From NCBI GenBank assembly GCA_964351995.1, contig CAYGQE010000003.1, positions 62,001 to 126,000 of the forward strand: a DNA stretch of 64,000 bases. Reading direction: 5' to 3'. Origin of the DNA: SZUA-35 sp964351995 (GTDB taxonomy: Bacteria; Actinomycetota; Acidimicrobiia; Acidimicrobiales; SZUA-35). Under the pieces are notes generated by a model. The model searched no databases. It had not been told where the DNA came from and worked only from the letters and a program-made list of their open reading frames with translations. A program made the translations under genes and the position numbers. Below are positions 1 to 8,178 of the stretch, piece after piece; within the stretch, counting starts at the first letter, position 1, and each line of letters begins with the position of its first letter.

Positions 1-206
1 TGTTGCCCGAAGGGCCCACCGATCGGTGCGATGGCAACGCTCTCCACGTCGAGGCGGTGGCAGACCCGGCTGACACTGATCCCTCCGCCGCCTGCGTCGA
101 ACGCCGGTGGCGTGCATCGAAGCTTGTGATGAGGGCTCACGCTCTTGGTGAGCGCGGAGAGATCGAGTGCTGGGTTCAGCGTGACGGTGACGATGTGGCC
201 TGCCAT
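1..206 (-). CDS. pfkB: PfkB-family sugar kinase (6-phosphofructokinase II-like), 5' part
   Basis: Start of a ribokinase-fold kinase, most like the minor 6-phosphofructokinase PfkB (ATP plus fructose 6-phosphate). Only the first 68 codons are present; the gene runs off the left edge. Translating the minus strand from the ATG at 206 gives VTVTLNPALDLSA near the N-terminus (NPALD motif), LRCTPP at residues 29-34, the glycine-rich DAGGGGISVSRV at 37-48 and IGGPFG at 62-67. These line up with the opening strands and substrate loop of E. coli PfkB. Catalytic residues lie in the missing C-terminal part. It is divergent from the flavodoxin gene, with a near-palindromic element (277-290) between them. 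The family is confident; the exact sugar phosphate is not settled. Confidence 0.85.
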   Translation of the reverse strand, partial: MAGHIVTVTLNPALDLSALTKSVSPHHKLRCTPPAFDAGGGGISVSRVCHRLDVESVAIAPIGGPFGQ

Positions 207-276
207 CGGTACATCTTGCTCTGCTCGTGTCGGGACCGCACCCGCCGACTTGGTCGCTGGACGAGTCAGCGGCGAA

Positions 277-290
277 GGGTCGTTCGTCCC
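277..290. promoter_or_regulatory. DosR/DevR-box-like palindrome between pfkB and flavodoxin
   Basis: GGGTCGTTCGTCCC is a near-perfect 14-base palindrome in the 161-base gap between the divergent pfkB and flavodoxin genes, 70-80 bases from each start codon. It matches 9 of the 11 fixed positions of the mycobacterial dormancy-regulator half-consensus GGGACTTNNGNCCC in either orientation. No DosR-type (NarL-family) regulator is in the window, so the binding protein is unknown and the assignment is inference. Confidence 0.35.
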
Positions 291-367
291 TGGGCGCCGA
301 CCCTGGGTAGCGAGAGGATCGAGGTGGAAGAAGCGTCCTACCTGGACCGAATCCGAGAGGAGCGATT

Positions 368-904
368 ATGAGGTCCATCGTTGTCTATGAGTCGATGTTC
401 GGAAACACCCACGAGGTGGCAGAACACATTGCCGCCTGCCTCGACGAACTCGGCGATGTTCGATTGGAGGCCACCAAGAACATCACGCCAGCCGAAGCCG
501 CTGATGTGCAGTTGCTGGTTGTCGGCGGCCCGACTCACCTGCACGGGATGACGTCGAAGGCAAGCCGGAAGTCGGCAGAGCAGACAGCGAGAGAGGACCC
601 AACGGTCGAACTCGATGATGAGTACGGAGGGCCGGGGCTTCGGGGTTGGATCAAGGATCTCCCTGCGGGCGACGGTCATTTCTGTGCAGCATTCGATACG
701 CGAGCTGACAAGCCCGAATTCCTGACCGGCTCGGCGGCGCGAGGGATCGCCCGGCGATTGCGTCATCACGGCTACTCAGAACTGCTCGAGCACGAGAGCT
801 TCGTGCTCGACGGCACCGGCCCCATGAAGGCATCGGAAATCGAGCGAGCTCATGAGTGGGGTCGAGCCCTTGCCAAGCGCTGCAAGGCGCTGAACATCGT
901 GTGA
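368..904 (+). CDS. Flavodoxin-like FMN protein
   Basis: 178-residue single-domain flavodoxin fold. The N-terminal strand IVVYESMFGNT (residues 4-14) is the FMN-phosphate loop, and VVGGPTHLHGM near residue 51 is the second flavin loop. Such proteins carry electrons or sense redox state in the cytoplasm; the partner is not evident. An AGGAG ribosome site lies about 8 bases upstream of the ATG. It is followed after a strong hairpin by a universal stress protein and a PPOX flavoprotein on the same strand, and is divergent from pfkB. This grouping suggests an energy- or oxygen-limitation response (inference). No membrane or export signal is seen. Confidence 0.82.
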   Translation: MRSIVVYESMFGNTHEVAEHIAACLDELGDVRLEATKNITPAEAADVQLLVVGGPTHLHGMTSKASRKSAEQTAREDPTVELDDEYGGPGLRGWIKDLPAGDGHFCAAFDTRADKPEFLTGSAARGIARRLRHHGYSELLEHESFVLDGTGPMKASEIERAHEWGRALAKRCKALNIV

Positions 905-928
905 CTTCTTTTTGAATTGAGGACGTTC

Positions 929-957
929 GACCCTCGCCCGGCGACCGGGCGAGGGTC
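929..957. terminator. Perfect 13-bp hairpin after flavodoxin
   Basis: A 13-base-pair perfect stem (arms 929-941 and 945-957) with a 3-base CGA loop, 25 bases after the flavodoxin stop. No T-tract follows, as is usual in high-GC actinobacteria. It may end or attenuate transcription before the downstream stress-protein gene. Confidence 0.55.
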
Positions 958-997
958 ATGATCGATGCAGGAAGCAGCCTGATCAGGAGGTCATGAC

Positions 998-1468
998 ATG
1001 GGTGTTGTTGTCGTCGGTGTGGATCGTTCCGAGACGTCGACCAAGGCACTTCATGAGGCGATTCGTGAAGCACAGTGGCGAGAGGCCACCGTGATCGTCG
1101 GGTACGTCGTGCAGCGACCGGTGTACGCCACCGTGGAACTCGGTGCCGTGTTCGTGGATTCGTTCGATGTCGAAGCGGTGGGTGCAGAGGCGATCACCAG
1201 CTATCTGGCTGAGGTCGAGTCGACGCTTGACGGCGGCTTCCCGGTGAGTGTCGAGACCGAGGTGCTCGTCGGTCACGCGGGACATCAGCTGCTCGAGCTC
1301 GCCCGTCGTCACGACGCTGAGCTGATCGTTCTGGGATCACGCGGGTTCGGGGGAGTGAAGGGGCTGCTACTTGGTTCGGTCACCACCTATGCGGTGCATC
1401 ATGTCAGGCGCCCGTTGCTGGTTGTGCCCGGCGTTGATGACGACACAGCAGACACAGAGCAGACATGA
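998..1468 (+). CDS. Universal stress protein (single UspA domain)
   Basis: 156-residue cytoplasmic UspA-fold protein. The ATP-binding signature G-x2-G-x9-G-S is complete: G113, G116 and G126-S127, in the segment ending LLLGSVTTY. The N-terminal strand VVVVGVDRS supplies the Asp that contacts adenine in the ATP-binding type. A near-perfect AGGAGGT lies 7 bases before the ATG. It sits between the flavodoxin and PPOX genes on one strand. ATP-binding USPs in actinobacteria are typically induced by hypoxia or growth arrest, so a role in survival metabolism is likely but inferred. At least two other USP genes occur in this window. Confidence 0.88.
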   Translation: MGVVVVGVDRSETSTKALHEAIREAQWREATVIVGYVVQRPVYATVELGAVFVDSFDVEAVGAEAITSYLAEVESTLDGGFPVSVETEVLVGHAGHQLLELARRHDAELIVLGSRGFGGVKGLLLGSVTTYAVHHVRRPLLVVPGVDDDTADTEQT

Positions 1469-1504
1469 TCGAGACACCTTCGACCGACATCAAGGAGCAA
1501 CCGC

Positions 1505-1918
1505 ATGACCTTCAATGACCGAACCGGCCTCGAAGAACTGGAAGAGGCTCAGTGCTGGGAGCTTCTTGGTTCCAAGACGATCGGGCGACTCGCCGTCTCG
1601 ATCACGAATCATCCCGACATCTTTCCGGTCAATTTCCGATTGGCCGACCGGGAGGTGATGGTTCGTTCTGCGCCAGGGATCAAGCTGGCCGCGGCAACGT
1701 TGGGGACTGCGGTGGCGTTCGAAGTCGACACATTCGACGAGGAGACGCGGACCGGTTGGAGCGTTGTCCTTCAAGGCACCGCAGAAGAACTGACGACCAG
1801 AGAAGACCTGGACGCCGCCGAAGCCCTTGGGGTCGAACCGTGGGCCGACAGCAGCAAGCATCGGTTCTTCAAAATCACCGCCAGCAAGATCAGCGGTCGC
1901 CGCGTGCCGACGGACTGA
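1505..1918 (+). CDS. Pyridoxamine 5'-phosphate oxidase-like (PPOX) flavoprotein
   Basis: 137-residue split-barrel flavin-binding protein of the PPOX/NimA-like class. The order is an N-terminal helix with the ELLGSKTIGRLAVS strand, PVNFRLADREVMVRSA in the centre and a VVLQGTAEEL strand, as in small FMN- or F420-binding oxidoreductases of actinobacteria. It lacks the C-terminal pyridoxamine-phosphate site of true PdxH, so a vitamin B6 role is unlikely. An AAGGAG site precedes the ATG, and only 36 bases separate it from the upstream USP, so the two are probably co-transcribed. The substrate is unknown; a redox or detoxification role is inferred. Confidence 0.8.
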   Translation: MTFNDRTGLEELEEAQCWELLGSKTIGRLAVSITNHPDIFPVNFRLADREVMVRSAPGIKLAAATLGTAVAFEVDTFDEETRTGWSVVLQGTAEELTTREDLDAAEALGVEPWADSSKHRFFKITASKISGRRVPTD

Positions 1919-2006
1919 GGTCTCCTGTCATCGGCTTCGTCGTTCGCTTCCAAGGTGGCCAGCACGGCGACCGCAGTGCCGTCACACCGGGCCGATGGCA
2001 TCTCGG

Positions 2007-3566
2007 CTACGGGTTGCTGAAGCCTGAATAGGTGACACCGGTGAGCTTGGCCATCTTGTCATCCCAGGTGGCCAGGTCGTTCTTGGTGAACTTTCCGAGA
2101 TGGTCATGTCCGCATGCTCGGGCCATCACCTGCATGAGCTCGGTGGAAGCTCCGAAGAACGTGGCGAGCCGCTGGCTGGCCGCCTCGATGTCGATCTGGG
2201 CTCGCAGCTCTGGTTTCTGCGTGGCAATGCCCGTGGGGCAGTTGTTCGAGTTGCACATGCGGGCGGCAATGCAGCCGACGGCTTGCATGGCCGAGTTCGA
2301 CACGGCAACACCGTCGGCGCCGAGCGCCAAGGCCTTGACGAAGTCGATCGGCACGCGAAGACCGCCGGTGATGATGAGCGTGACTCGACCGCTGGCGCCG
2401 CGTTCATCGAGCACGCGCCGTGCTCGAGCCAACGCCGGAATGGTGGGCACGCTGATGTGATCGCGGAACATCTCTGGCGCGGCACCGGTGCCGCCACCGC
2501 GACCGTCGAGGATGATGTAGTCAACCCCAGCGTCGAGGGCGAAGCCGATGTCGTCCTCGATGTGATTGGCACTGAGCTTCATGCCGATGGGGATGCCGCC
2601 GGTGACCTCACGCACTCGGTCGCCGAACTGTCGGAAGTCATCGACAGAATGCAGGTTCGTGAACGTCGAGGGCGAGATCGCCGACTCGCCTTCGGGGATC
2701 TGGCGAACCTCGGAGATCTTCCCAATGTTCTTGGACCCGGGAAGGTGGCCGCCGGTGCCGGTCTTCGCCCCCTGCCCACCCTTGAAGTGGAACGCTTGCA
2801 CGAGGGGCAGAAGATCCTCGTTGTACCCGAACTGGGCGCTGGCCAACTCGTAGAAGTAGCGGCTGTTGGCCTGCTGCTCTTCGGGGAGCATGCCTCCTTC
2901 GCCAGAACAGATGCCGGTGCCGGCGAGTTCGGCGCCGGTGGACAGCGCCACTTTTGCCTCTTCAGACAGTGCGCCAAAGCTCATGTCGGAGACGAACAGC
3001 GGGATCTCGAGCCGCAACGGCTTCGCAGCCTCGGGGCCGATCACGAGCTCTGTGCCAACGGGATCCTCGTCGAGTAGCGGCTTGGTGGCGATCTGGGCGG
3101 CCATGATCTGCAAGTCGTCCCAGTGGGGGAGGTCCTTGCGGGGAACGCCCATGGACGTCATGCGTCCGTGATGACCAAGTTTGGTCAAGCCATCTCGCGC
3201 CAGTTCGTGGATGAACGCAACGGTTGGTTCCTCGGCAGTGGCTCGAACCGCAGCGCTTCCCGTGTCGCCCAATGCGACCGGTGTTTCTGACGTCGTGCCG
3301 CTGCCGTCGGTGCCGACCTGATCGTCGGAGAACTGGGCATGGGTGCCGTCGCAGTAGGGGGCGTTGCCTGTGCGCTTGCACGCGCACAGGTACGCCTCAC
3401 CGTCGGCGTCGGGTGTGAACGGCAGCGGTGTGAAGTCGGTGCCAGCATGAGATCCGTCGCAGAACGGCTGATTCTTCGACTGGCCGCAGGCGCACCAGTA
3501 GTACTCCTCGCCAGCGGTGACGGTGACGGGCTTGGGGGAGTTGTCGGCGATGATGGGTTCGCTCAT
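2007..3566 (-). CDS. Fusion of two CDGSH iron-sulfur domains to an FMN glutamate-synthase-type domain
   Basis: 519 residues. Two CDGSH-type [2Fe-2S] sites open the protein: C25, C27, C36, H40 and C61, C63, C72, H76. A linker of about 40 residues leads into a full GltB2-like FMN domain from about residue 120, with GGGTGAAPE, the ITGGLR phosphate loop and a C-x5-C-x4-C cluster motif (CIAARMCNSNNC) like the 3Fe-4S site of glutamate synthase. There is no glutaminase domain, so ammonia-linked or unrelated flavin chemistry is possible. The ATG at 3566 was chosen because it overlaps the TGA of the upstream SnoaL-like gene by one base (translational coupling); longer in-frame starts lie inside that gene. 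The domain architecture is clear; the reaction is unknown. Confidence 0.88.
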   Translation of the reverse strand: MSEPIIADNSPKPVTVTAGEEYYWCACGQSKNQPFCDGSHAGTDFTPLPFTPDADGEAYLCACKRTGNAPYCDGTHAQFSDDQVGTDGSGTTSETPVALGDTGSAAVRATAEEPTVAFIHELARDGLTKLGHHGRMTSMGVPRKDLPHWDDLQIMAAQIATKPLLDEDPVGTELVIGPEAAKPLRLEIPLFVSDMSFGALSEEAKVALSTGAELAGTGICSGEGGMLPEEQQANSRYFYELASAQFGYNEDLLPLVQAFHFKGGQGAKTGTGGHLPGSKNIGKISEVRQIPEGESAISPSTFTNLHSVDDFRQFGDRVREVTGGIPIGMKLSANHIEDDIGFALDAGVDYIILDGRGGGTGAAPEMFRDHISVPTIPALARARRVLDERGASGRVTLIITGGLRVPIDFVKALALGADGVAVSNSAMQAVGCIAARMCNSNNCPTGIATQKPELRAQIDIEAASQRLATFFGASTELMQVMARACGHDHLGKFTKNDLATWDDKMAKLTGVTYSGFSNP

Positions 3567-4651
3567 CAGAACTTCCCCGAGTTCACGTTGTCGGCGGCAT
3601 CCGGGACGACTTCGACGTTGTCCCAGTGCTCGACGACGAGGCCGTTTTCGAGGCGGAAGATGTCGAAGGCGGCATAGGAAATGCTGTTCCACACTTGGTG
3701 AGCGAAGGAGACAACGAAGTTGCCCTGTCCAATCACTCGGTGCACCTCTTTGTAGAACAGTGTCTGGCCGGCCGCTCGGGCGTTGGCGTCCATTTCGATG
3801 AGCGCAGCCAGGCCATCGGGAGCATCGGGGTTGTGGTTGATGTAGGTCTCTTCGGAGATGAACTCGTTCATCGGGGCGGTCGGCTCTTCGGCAAAGGCCT
3901 CAGTGAGCAGTCGACGGATCACCTCTTTGTTCGACTCGGTGAGGTGGAGGTCGGTGATCTCGGCGGCGCCGTCGATCTGGTTGTGTCCGCTCGGGTTGGT
4001 GCCACCCCGCTCATGGATCACGTCCCAGTGCTCGATGATCTTGCCGTTCCCGTCGGTGTCGAACAGGTCGGTGGTCACCCACTTGGCCTCGCCGTTGTTG
4101 ATGTTCTGATCGGCCTGGATGAACACGAAGCGGCCATCGACGAACGACCGGACGATCTCGATGTCACGGACCGGGTTGCGCTCGATGAAGGGTTCGAAGA
4201 ACTCGACGAAGCCCTCCACGCCATCTCGCACGCCAGTCGAGTGTTGGGTGTAGCGGTCGCCGGTGTAGGCCTCGACAGCTCGACGAGCATCACCGTCCCG
4301 AATGCCTTCCATGTACAGCCGGCGTGCGTTGTCCAGCCCAGCGTTTGCCGCCGAAGCGATCTCGACGTTGCGTGCCATCGCCATCGAGGAAGCATCCATC
4401 AGCGCAAGGAAGTCCTGCGTTGCCGGAGCGTCCATGAACGAATCCATTGATGCGTCGGCGTCGCTCGCACTGTCCCAGCGCAGCGATATCGACCACTGGC
4501 CGTCGCTGTCAACGGTGGTGATTCGAGTGCCGGGATTGAAGCCAGGCTGCAACGGCAGGTACTCCGCTTCAACCTTTGCGTTCGCGGCAGCAAATGCTTC
4601 GGGAGACGCACCCTCGGCGAGGCGGAGCGTGATTGTTTCGATAACAGACAT
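3566..4651 (-). CDS. ABM-like plus double SnoaL-like (NTF2-fold) protein
   Basis: 361 residues in three parts. Residues 1-95 resemble a small antibiotic-biosynthesis-monooxygenase-like alpha-beta domain. Two NTF2/SnoaL-like units follow (about 105-225 and 240-350); each has the helix RRLYMEG or RRLLTEAF, a YTQHS or YINHNP turn and an IIEHWD or VVEHWD end. SnoaL-like folds act as cyclases, isomerases or simple binding pockets. The stop codon overlaps the start of the CDGSH/glutamate-synthase gene by one base, so the proteins are made together and probably act on one substrate. The promoter region holds sequence like that found upstream of the second DUF4405 gene. The substrate is unknown. Confidence 0.78.
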   Translation of the reverse strand: MSVIETITLRLAEGASPEAFAAANAKVEAEYLPLQPGFNPGTRITTVDSDGQWSISLRWDSASDADASMDSFMDAPATQDFLALMDASSMAMARNVEIASAANAGLDNARRLYMEGIRDGDARRAVEAYTGDRYTQHSTGVRDGVEGFVEFFEPFIERNPVRDIEIVRSFVDGRFVFIQADQNINNGEAKWVTTDLFDTDGNGKIIEHWDVIHERGGTNPSGHNQIDGAAEITDLHLTESNKEVIRRLLTEAFAEEPTAPMNEFISEETYINHNPDAPDGLAALIEMDANARAAGQTLFYKEVHRVIGQGNFVVSFAHQVWNSISYAAFDIFRLENGLVVEHWDNVEVVPDAADNVNSGKF

Positions 4652-4685
4652 GGCCCGACGCTAGGCAGTCAGGTATTCCGGAACC

Positions 4686-4713
4686 AGGTCCAAACGTGAC
4701 AGTCGATAGTCCG
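4686..4713 (-). promoter_or_regulatory. Possible operator upstream of the SnoaL/CDGSH operon
   Basis: Read on the minus strand this segment holds CGGACTATCGACTG and, about 20 bases further, TTTGGACCT. TTTGGACCT also occurs upstream of the second DUF4405 gene (19489-19497), and TTCGGACCT upstream of a USP gene (16830-16838). The shared TT(C/T)GGACCT and the roughly 20-base spacing suggest a common regulator, AraC-type or DosR-type; this is inference only. Confidence 0.25.
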
Positions 4714-4740
4714 AAACCGACAGGACCACGAGTGTCGTCC

Positions 4741-5535
4741 TCAGGTGTCCGCTGATTGTTCCGCCATGAAGCTGCGCTTGACGCGGCGCCAGTCTTCATC
4801 GGTGTGTTGGCGCCGCCAGTACGCCGAGATCGAGGCTGATTCGGGATTCACACCACGGTCAGCAATGAGGTGCTTTCGAACAGAACGAACCTCGGCTGCT
4901 TCGCCATGGACGAAGACGTCGAAGCTGCCGTCGGGAAACACAGCGCTTGCAACCGCCTCTGGCAACAGGTCGGAGGGTTCGGCCGACGAGTCTCGATGAA
5001 GCCAGTGCACCGTGACGTCAGCGGCGGAGGGAAGCTCGATCTCATGGTTCTTGCTGTCGACGACAGCGAACACCACCGCTCGGGCGCCCGCGGGCAGGGC
5101 CTCGAGGCTGGCGCCTATGGCGCCAAATGCGCTTTCGTCGCCGACGAATAGGTGCCAGTCAGCGGCAGGGGAGGGCCGGTAGCTGCCGCCCGGGCCCTTG
5201 AATTGCAACCGATCGCCGGGCTTGGCCCGGGCGGCCCAGCTGCCAGCGTAGCCATCTTCGCCATGGGAGACGAAGTCAATCGCAAGCTCGTTGCGGGCGG
5301 GGTCCCAGTTGCGAATGGTGAAACGGCGAGGTTTCGGTCGCAGGCTTGGATCGATTCCGTCGAGGTCCTCCGGCTCGAACGGAACCGTGACCGGCGAGCC
5401 CGCTGGCAGGAATTGGGCATTGATGTAGGCGTCGGTGGCGTCTGATCCCTCGAATTCGACGAGGGTGCCACCGGAAAGGACGACCCGGAGAAGGGTCGGG
5501 CTGAGCGTGATCACTTCTTGAACTTCTGCGTACAT
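4741..5535 (-). CDS. Siderophore-interacting protein, FAD-binding ferric reductase
   Basis: 264-residue flavoprotein of the ViuB/YqjH class, which reduces ferric siderophores in the cytoplasm to release iron. The N-terminal barrel carries the FAD motif RRFTIRNWD (RxYTxR type), the pyrophosphate region follows at GSWAARAKPGD, and the NAD(P)H domain begins near WHLFVGDESAFGAI and includes VFVHGEAAEVRSVRKHL. The C-terminal YWRRQHTDEDW is characteristic of the family. It is transcribed on the same strand as the SnoaL/CDGSH pair; they are separated by a gap of about 90 bases with candidate operator sequences. No siderophore synthesis or uptake genes are nearby, so the substrate is unknown. Confidence 0.85.
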   Translation of the reverse strand: MYAEVQEVITLSPTLLRVVLSGGTLVEFEGSDATDAYINAQFLPAGSPVTVPFEPEDLDGIDPSLRPKPRRFTIRNWDPARNELAIDFVSHGEDGYAGSWAARAKPGDRLQFKGPGGSYRPSPAADWHLFVGDESAFGAIGASLEALPAGARAVVFAVVDSKNHEIELPSAADVTVHWLHRDSSAEPSDLLPEAVASAVFPDGSFDVFVHGEAAEVRSVRKHLIADRGVNPESASISAYWRRQHTDEDWRRVKRSFMAEQSADT

Positions 5536-5657
5536 GAGCCTCCTCGGATGCTGTTAGGTATGCATGACAACCATGCAACAGCGTCCTTCATTCCGAAGAT
5601 GCGGGTCGATAGTTGACTCCCAATGGTCGAATCTCGACACCGTTCGATCGCCTCGGG

Positions 5658-8177
5658 TTAGTCGGCGCGCAGCTCGTCGAGGATGTCGGCGCTTGCGGCA
5701 CTGCGAGCGGGGAACCAGCTGGCGGCCGCACCCCCGACCAGGCCGGCGACGACGATCAGAAGGCCGGTGGCAATGCTGGTCTCGGGGGAGCTGATCTGTC
5801 CCCCGGACAACGCCCGGAAGAACGCAGCAGCCGAAACCCAAGCCAGGGCGAGCCCTGAGAGAACCCCGACGAGAGCGAGAAGCGAGAACTCAGCGATCAA
5901 CGACCAGAAGATCTGTCGGCTCGAAGCACCTGCGGCCCGAATGGCTGCGATCTCTCCCAATCGTTCGGAGATGGCCAGCGACACCGTGTTGGCGATGCCG
6001 ACCAGTGCGATGATGACGGCAACAGCGAGGAGGGCGTAGACCAACGCCAAGATCGTGTCGAGGTTCGAACTCAGGCTGTCGACGTAGTCGTCCAGATCGA
6101 GCACGTCGATGGTGGGCAAGCCAACAGCCTGGGTCAGCGCCGTTTCATCAGCGTTGCCGAGGACGTATGCGGCGGTTGCTGGTAGGTCGTAGCCGAGGGC
6201 CGTACCCAGGTCGAGATCGCCGATAACGGCTGGCTGGGGTGAGCCGGGCAGCGAAGTCTCGACAATGACGGCAATCTCCAACACGACGGAGCCGGCGAGC
6301 GTCGTCACCTCGACCGTGTCGCCAACCGAGAGCAACAAGCTGTCGGCCAAGGCCTGATCGATGAGTACCGAAGTCCCCGCGACGTCATCGAGGGAACCTT
6401 GATTCACCGTGAAGTCGTTGGCGGTGGTCAGAGCATCGAACTCGGTGATAGCTGTTCCCAGGGATTCGCCACCGGGGCCGACCCGCTCGACCTCGACGTC
6501 ACTGATCGGTGAGATCGAAGTGACGTACAACGGCACGACAGTGTCAACGCCGTCAACAGCTCTCAACGCCGCAAGGGTGTCATCGTTGATTGCTGGCTCG
6601 GGCTGGCTGCCGATGCCTTGGACGACAAAATCTACATCAAGCGCGTCAGCAGAGTCTCCGGCGATGAACTGGCCGATCGTTGCGGCCATCAAGGTGAAGA
6701 ACGCAATGAGTGTGACGCCGATCATGAGAGCACTGGCTGCCGCTGCTGTTCGCCCGGCGTTGCGCTCGAGGTTTCGGCTGGCGACTGTTCCAGTCGGGCC
6801 TGCTTTCGCCAACAAGGGACGTGCGAGCAGCGCAGTGAGTCTGATCAGTGTGTCGGCACCTAGGTAAAGGGCCAGAAACGCTCCGCCGATGCCAACGCCG
6901 GTGACGATGATGTCGGTCTGAATCATTCCGTAGGCCAAGCATCCGACACCGATGGCGAGCGCAACCCCTGCTGCGATCAATCGCTTACGGCCGGCAGAGG
7001 GTGGTTCGACCTCGGCAGAACGGAGTGCCTCGATCGGGGCGACCGCGGTCGCCTTCCAGGCTGGCCACACCGCGGCCACGACCGTCACACCAACACCGAC
7101 GAAGACGCCGATGGCGATGGCGGTGGTCGAGATGGCGTCCGAGCGCTCGATGCTCAGACCCAGCAGGTCGAGGAACCAGCCAAGAACGTTCACGCCGACA
7201 AGACCGACAACAACACCGACCAGCGTTCCGGCAAGGCCGAGGAAGATGGCCTCGAGCACTACCTGGATCATGAGTTGGCGCCGTGTGGTGCCGACCAAAC
7301 GGAGCAGCGCGAGCTCCTCGGTTCGTTGGGCCAGTGACACGGTGAACGTGTTGGTGACGATGACCATGCCGACAACAACCGCGATGATGGCGAAGACGGT
7401 GAGGAACGTGCTGAAGAAGCCGGTGAAGCTGTCGACGATTTCGATTTGTTCGGCCACCCAGTCAGGCCCCGCCAGCACCACCGAGTCGGGCGCAAGCGCC
7501 GTGACTGCCTCGACGGTTGCGGATTCGCCGGCGACCAAGACGTAGTCGTAGCCCTGCGTGGGGGCGAAGACCGGGTCGGCGGGATCTAGGAGCAACGTCG
7601 TGGTGTAGGGGTTGTTGTCTTCACCGCCGAAGCTCGCGAAACCAACGAGTTCCGCCTCTTGAAGGCCATCGTCGGTGACAAAGCGGATGGTGGAACCGAG
7701 CTCGAGACCAGCGGCGTCAGCGGTGGCTGAGTCGATGGCAGCCTCGCCGAGCGAAGTGGGTGCAACACCCGTCATGATCTCGAAGCCGTTGAGTACCGAG
7801 TCGCCGAGCCACGGCTCAGCGACATTGGAGGACGCTTGGTCCTGCCCGGCAGCGCTCCCACCGGGGTCGAGGATCTGGGCGTAGGGAGCGGTGAAGCCGA
7901 CGGCCTCGTAGCCAGCGTCGGTCAACGAAGCGAGAACTTGTTGTGGTACCGGAGCCGAGATGCCAGCGACTGGTCCGTCGCCTCCGGCGACTTCCGGCCC
8001 TTGTACGACAGTATCGACACCGTCGTAGGCCTCGTTCAGCGGCGCTCCGACATCGGCGATCGAGGTGGTGAGCAGAAGAGTCGACACGATGAAGGCCACC
8101 GACAACGCAATGGCGATCACGGTCAATGAGTATCGGTTGCGCTTGAACCAGGCGAGTTTGAAGGTGCGGCGAATCAC
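5658..8177 (-). CDS. ABC transporter permease, MacB/FtsX type
   Basis: 839-residue membrane protein. An N-terminal transmembrane segment (about residues 15-40) is followed by a large extracytoplasmic domain, a first FtsX-type block of three segments (about 255-375), an inner helix pair (about 400-450), a second N-terminal-like segment (near 485), a second extracellular domain and a final FtsX block ending in WFPARSAASADILDELRAD. The length and duplicated FtsX plan fit DUF214-type exporters of lipids, lipoproteins or peptides. The GTG start at 8177 lies one base after the ATPase stop codon, so the two are one operon and one complex. The substrate is unknown. Confidence 0.88.
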   Translation of the reverse strand: MIRRTFKLAWFKRNRYSLTVIAIALSVAFIVSTLLLTTSIADVGAPLNEAYDGVDTVVQGPEVAGGDGPVAGISAPVPQQVLASLTDAGYEAVGFTAPYAQILDPGGSAAGQDQASSNVAEPWLGDSVLNGFEIMTGVAPTSLGEAAIDSATADAAGLELGSTIRFVTDDGLQEAELVGFASFGGEDNNPYTTTLLLDPADPVFAPTQGYDYVLVAGESATVEAVTALAPDSVVLAGPDWVAEQIEIVDSFTGFFSTFLTVFAIIAVVVGMVIVTNTFTVSLAQRTEELALLRLVGTTRRQLMIQVVLEAIFLGLAGTLVGVVVGLVGVNVLGWFLDLLGLSIERSDAISTTAIAIGVFVGVGVTVVAAVWPAWKATAVAPIEALRSAEVEPPSAGRKRLIAAGVALAIGVGCLAYGMIQTDIIVTGVGIGGAFLALYLGADTLIRLTALLARPLLAKAGPTGTVASRNLERNAGRTAAAASALMIGVTLIAFFTLMAATIGQFIAGDSADALDVDFVVQGIGSQPEPAINDDTLAALRAVDGVDTVVPLYVTSISPISDVEVERVGPGGESLGTAITEFDALTTANDFTVNQGSLDDVAGTSVLIDQALADSLLLSVGDTVEVTTLAGSVVLEIAVIVETSLPGSPQPAVIGDLDLGTALGYDLPATAAYVLGNADETALTQAVGLPTIDVLDLDDYVDSLSSNLDTILALVYALLAVAVIIALVGIANTVSLAISERLGEIAAIRAAGASSRQIFWSLIAEFSLLALVGVLSGLALAWVSAAAFFRALSGGQISSPETSIATGLLIVVAGLVGGAAASWFPARSAASADILDELRAD

Positions 8178-8178
8178 G

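Noticed and set aside
3..371. Open frame on the + strand at the left edge
   Set aside because: It is the antisense shadow of the pfkB start, which shows clear PfkB motifs on the minus strand; the + frame has no family resemblance and runs into the promoter gap.
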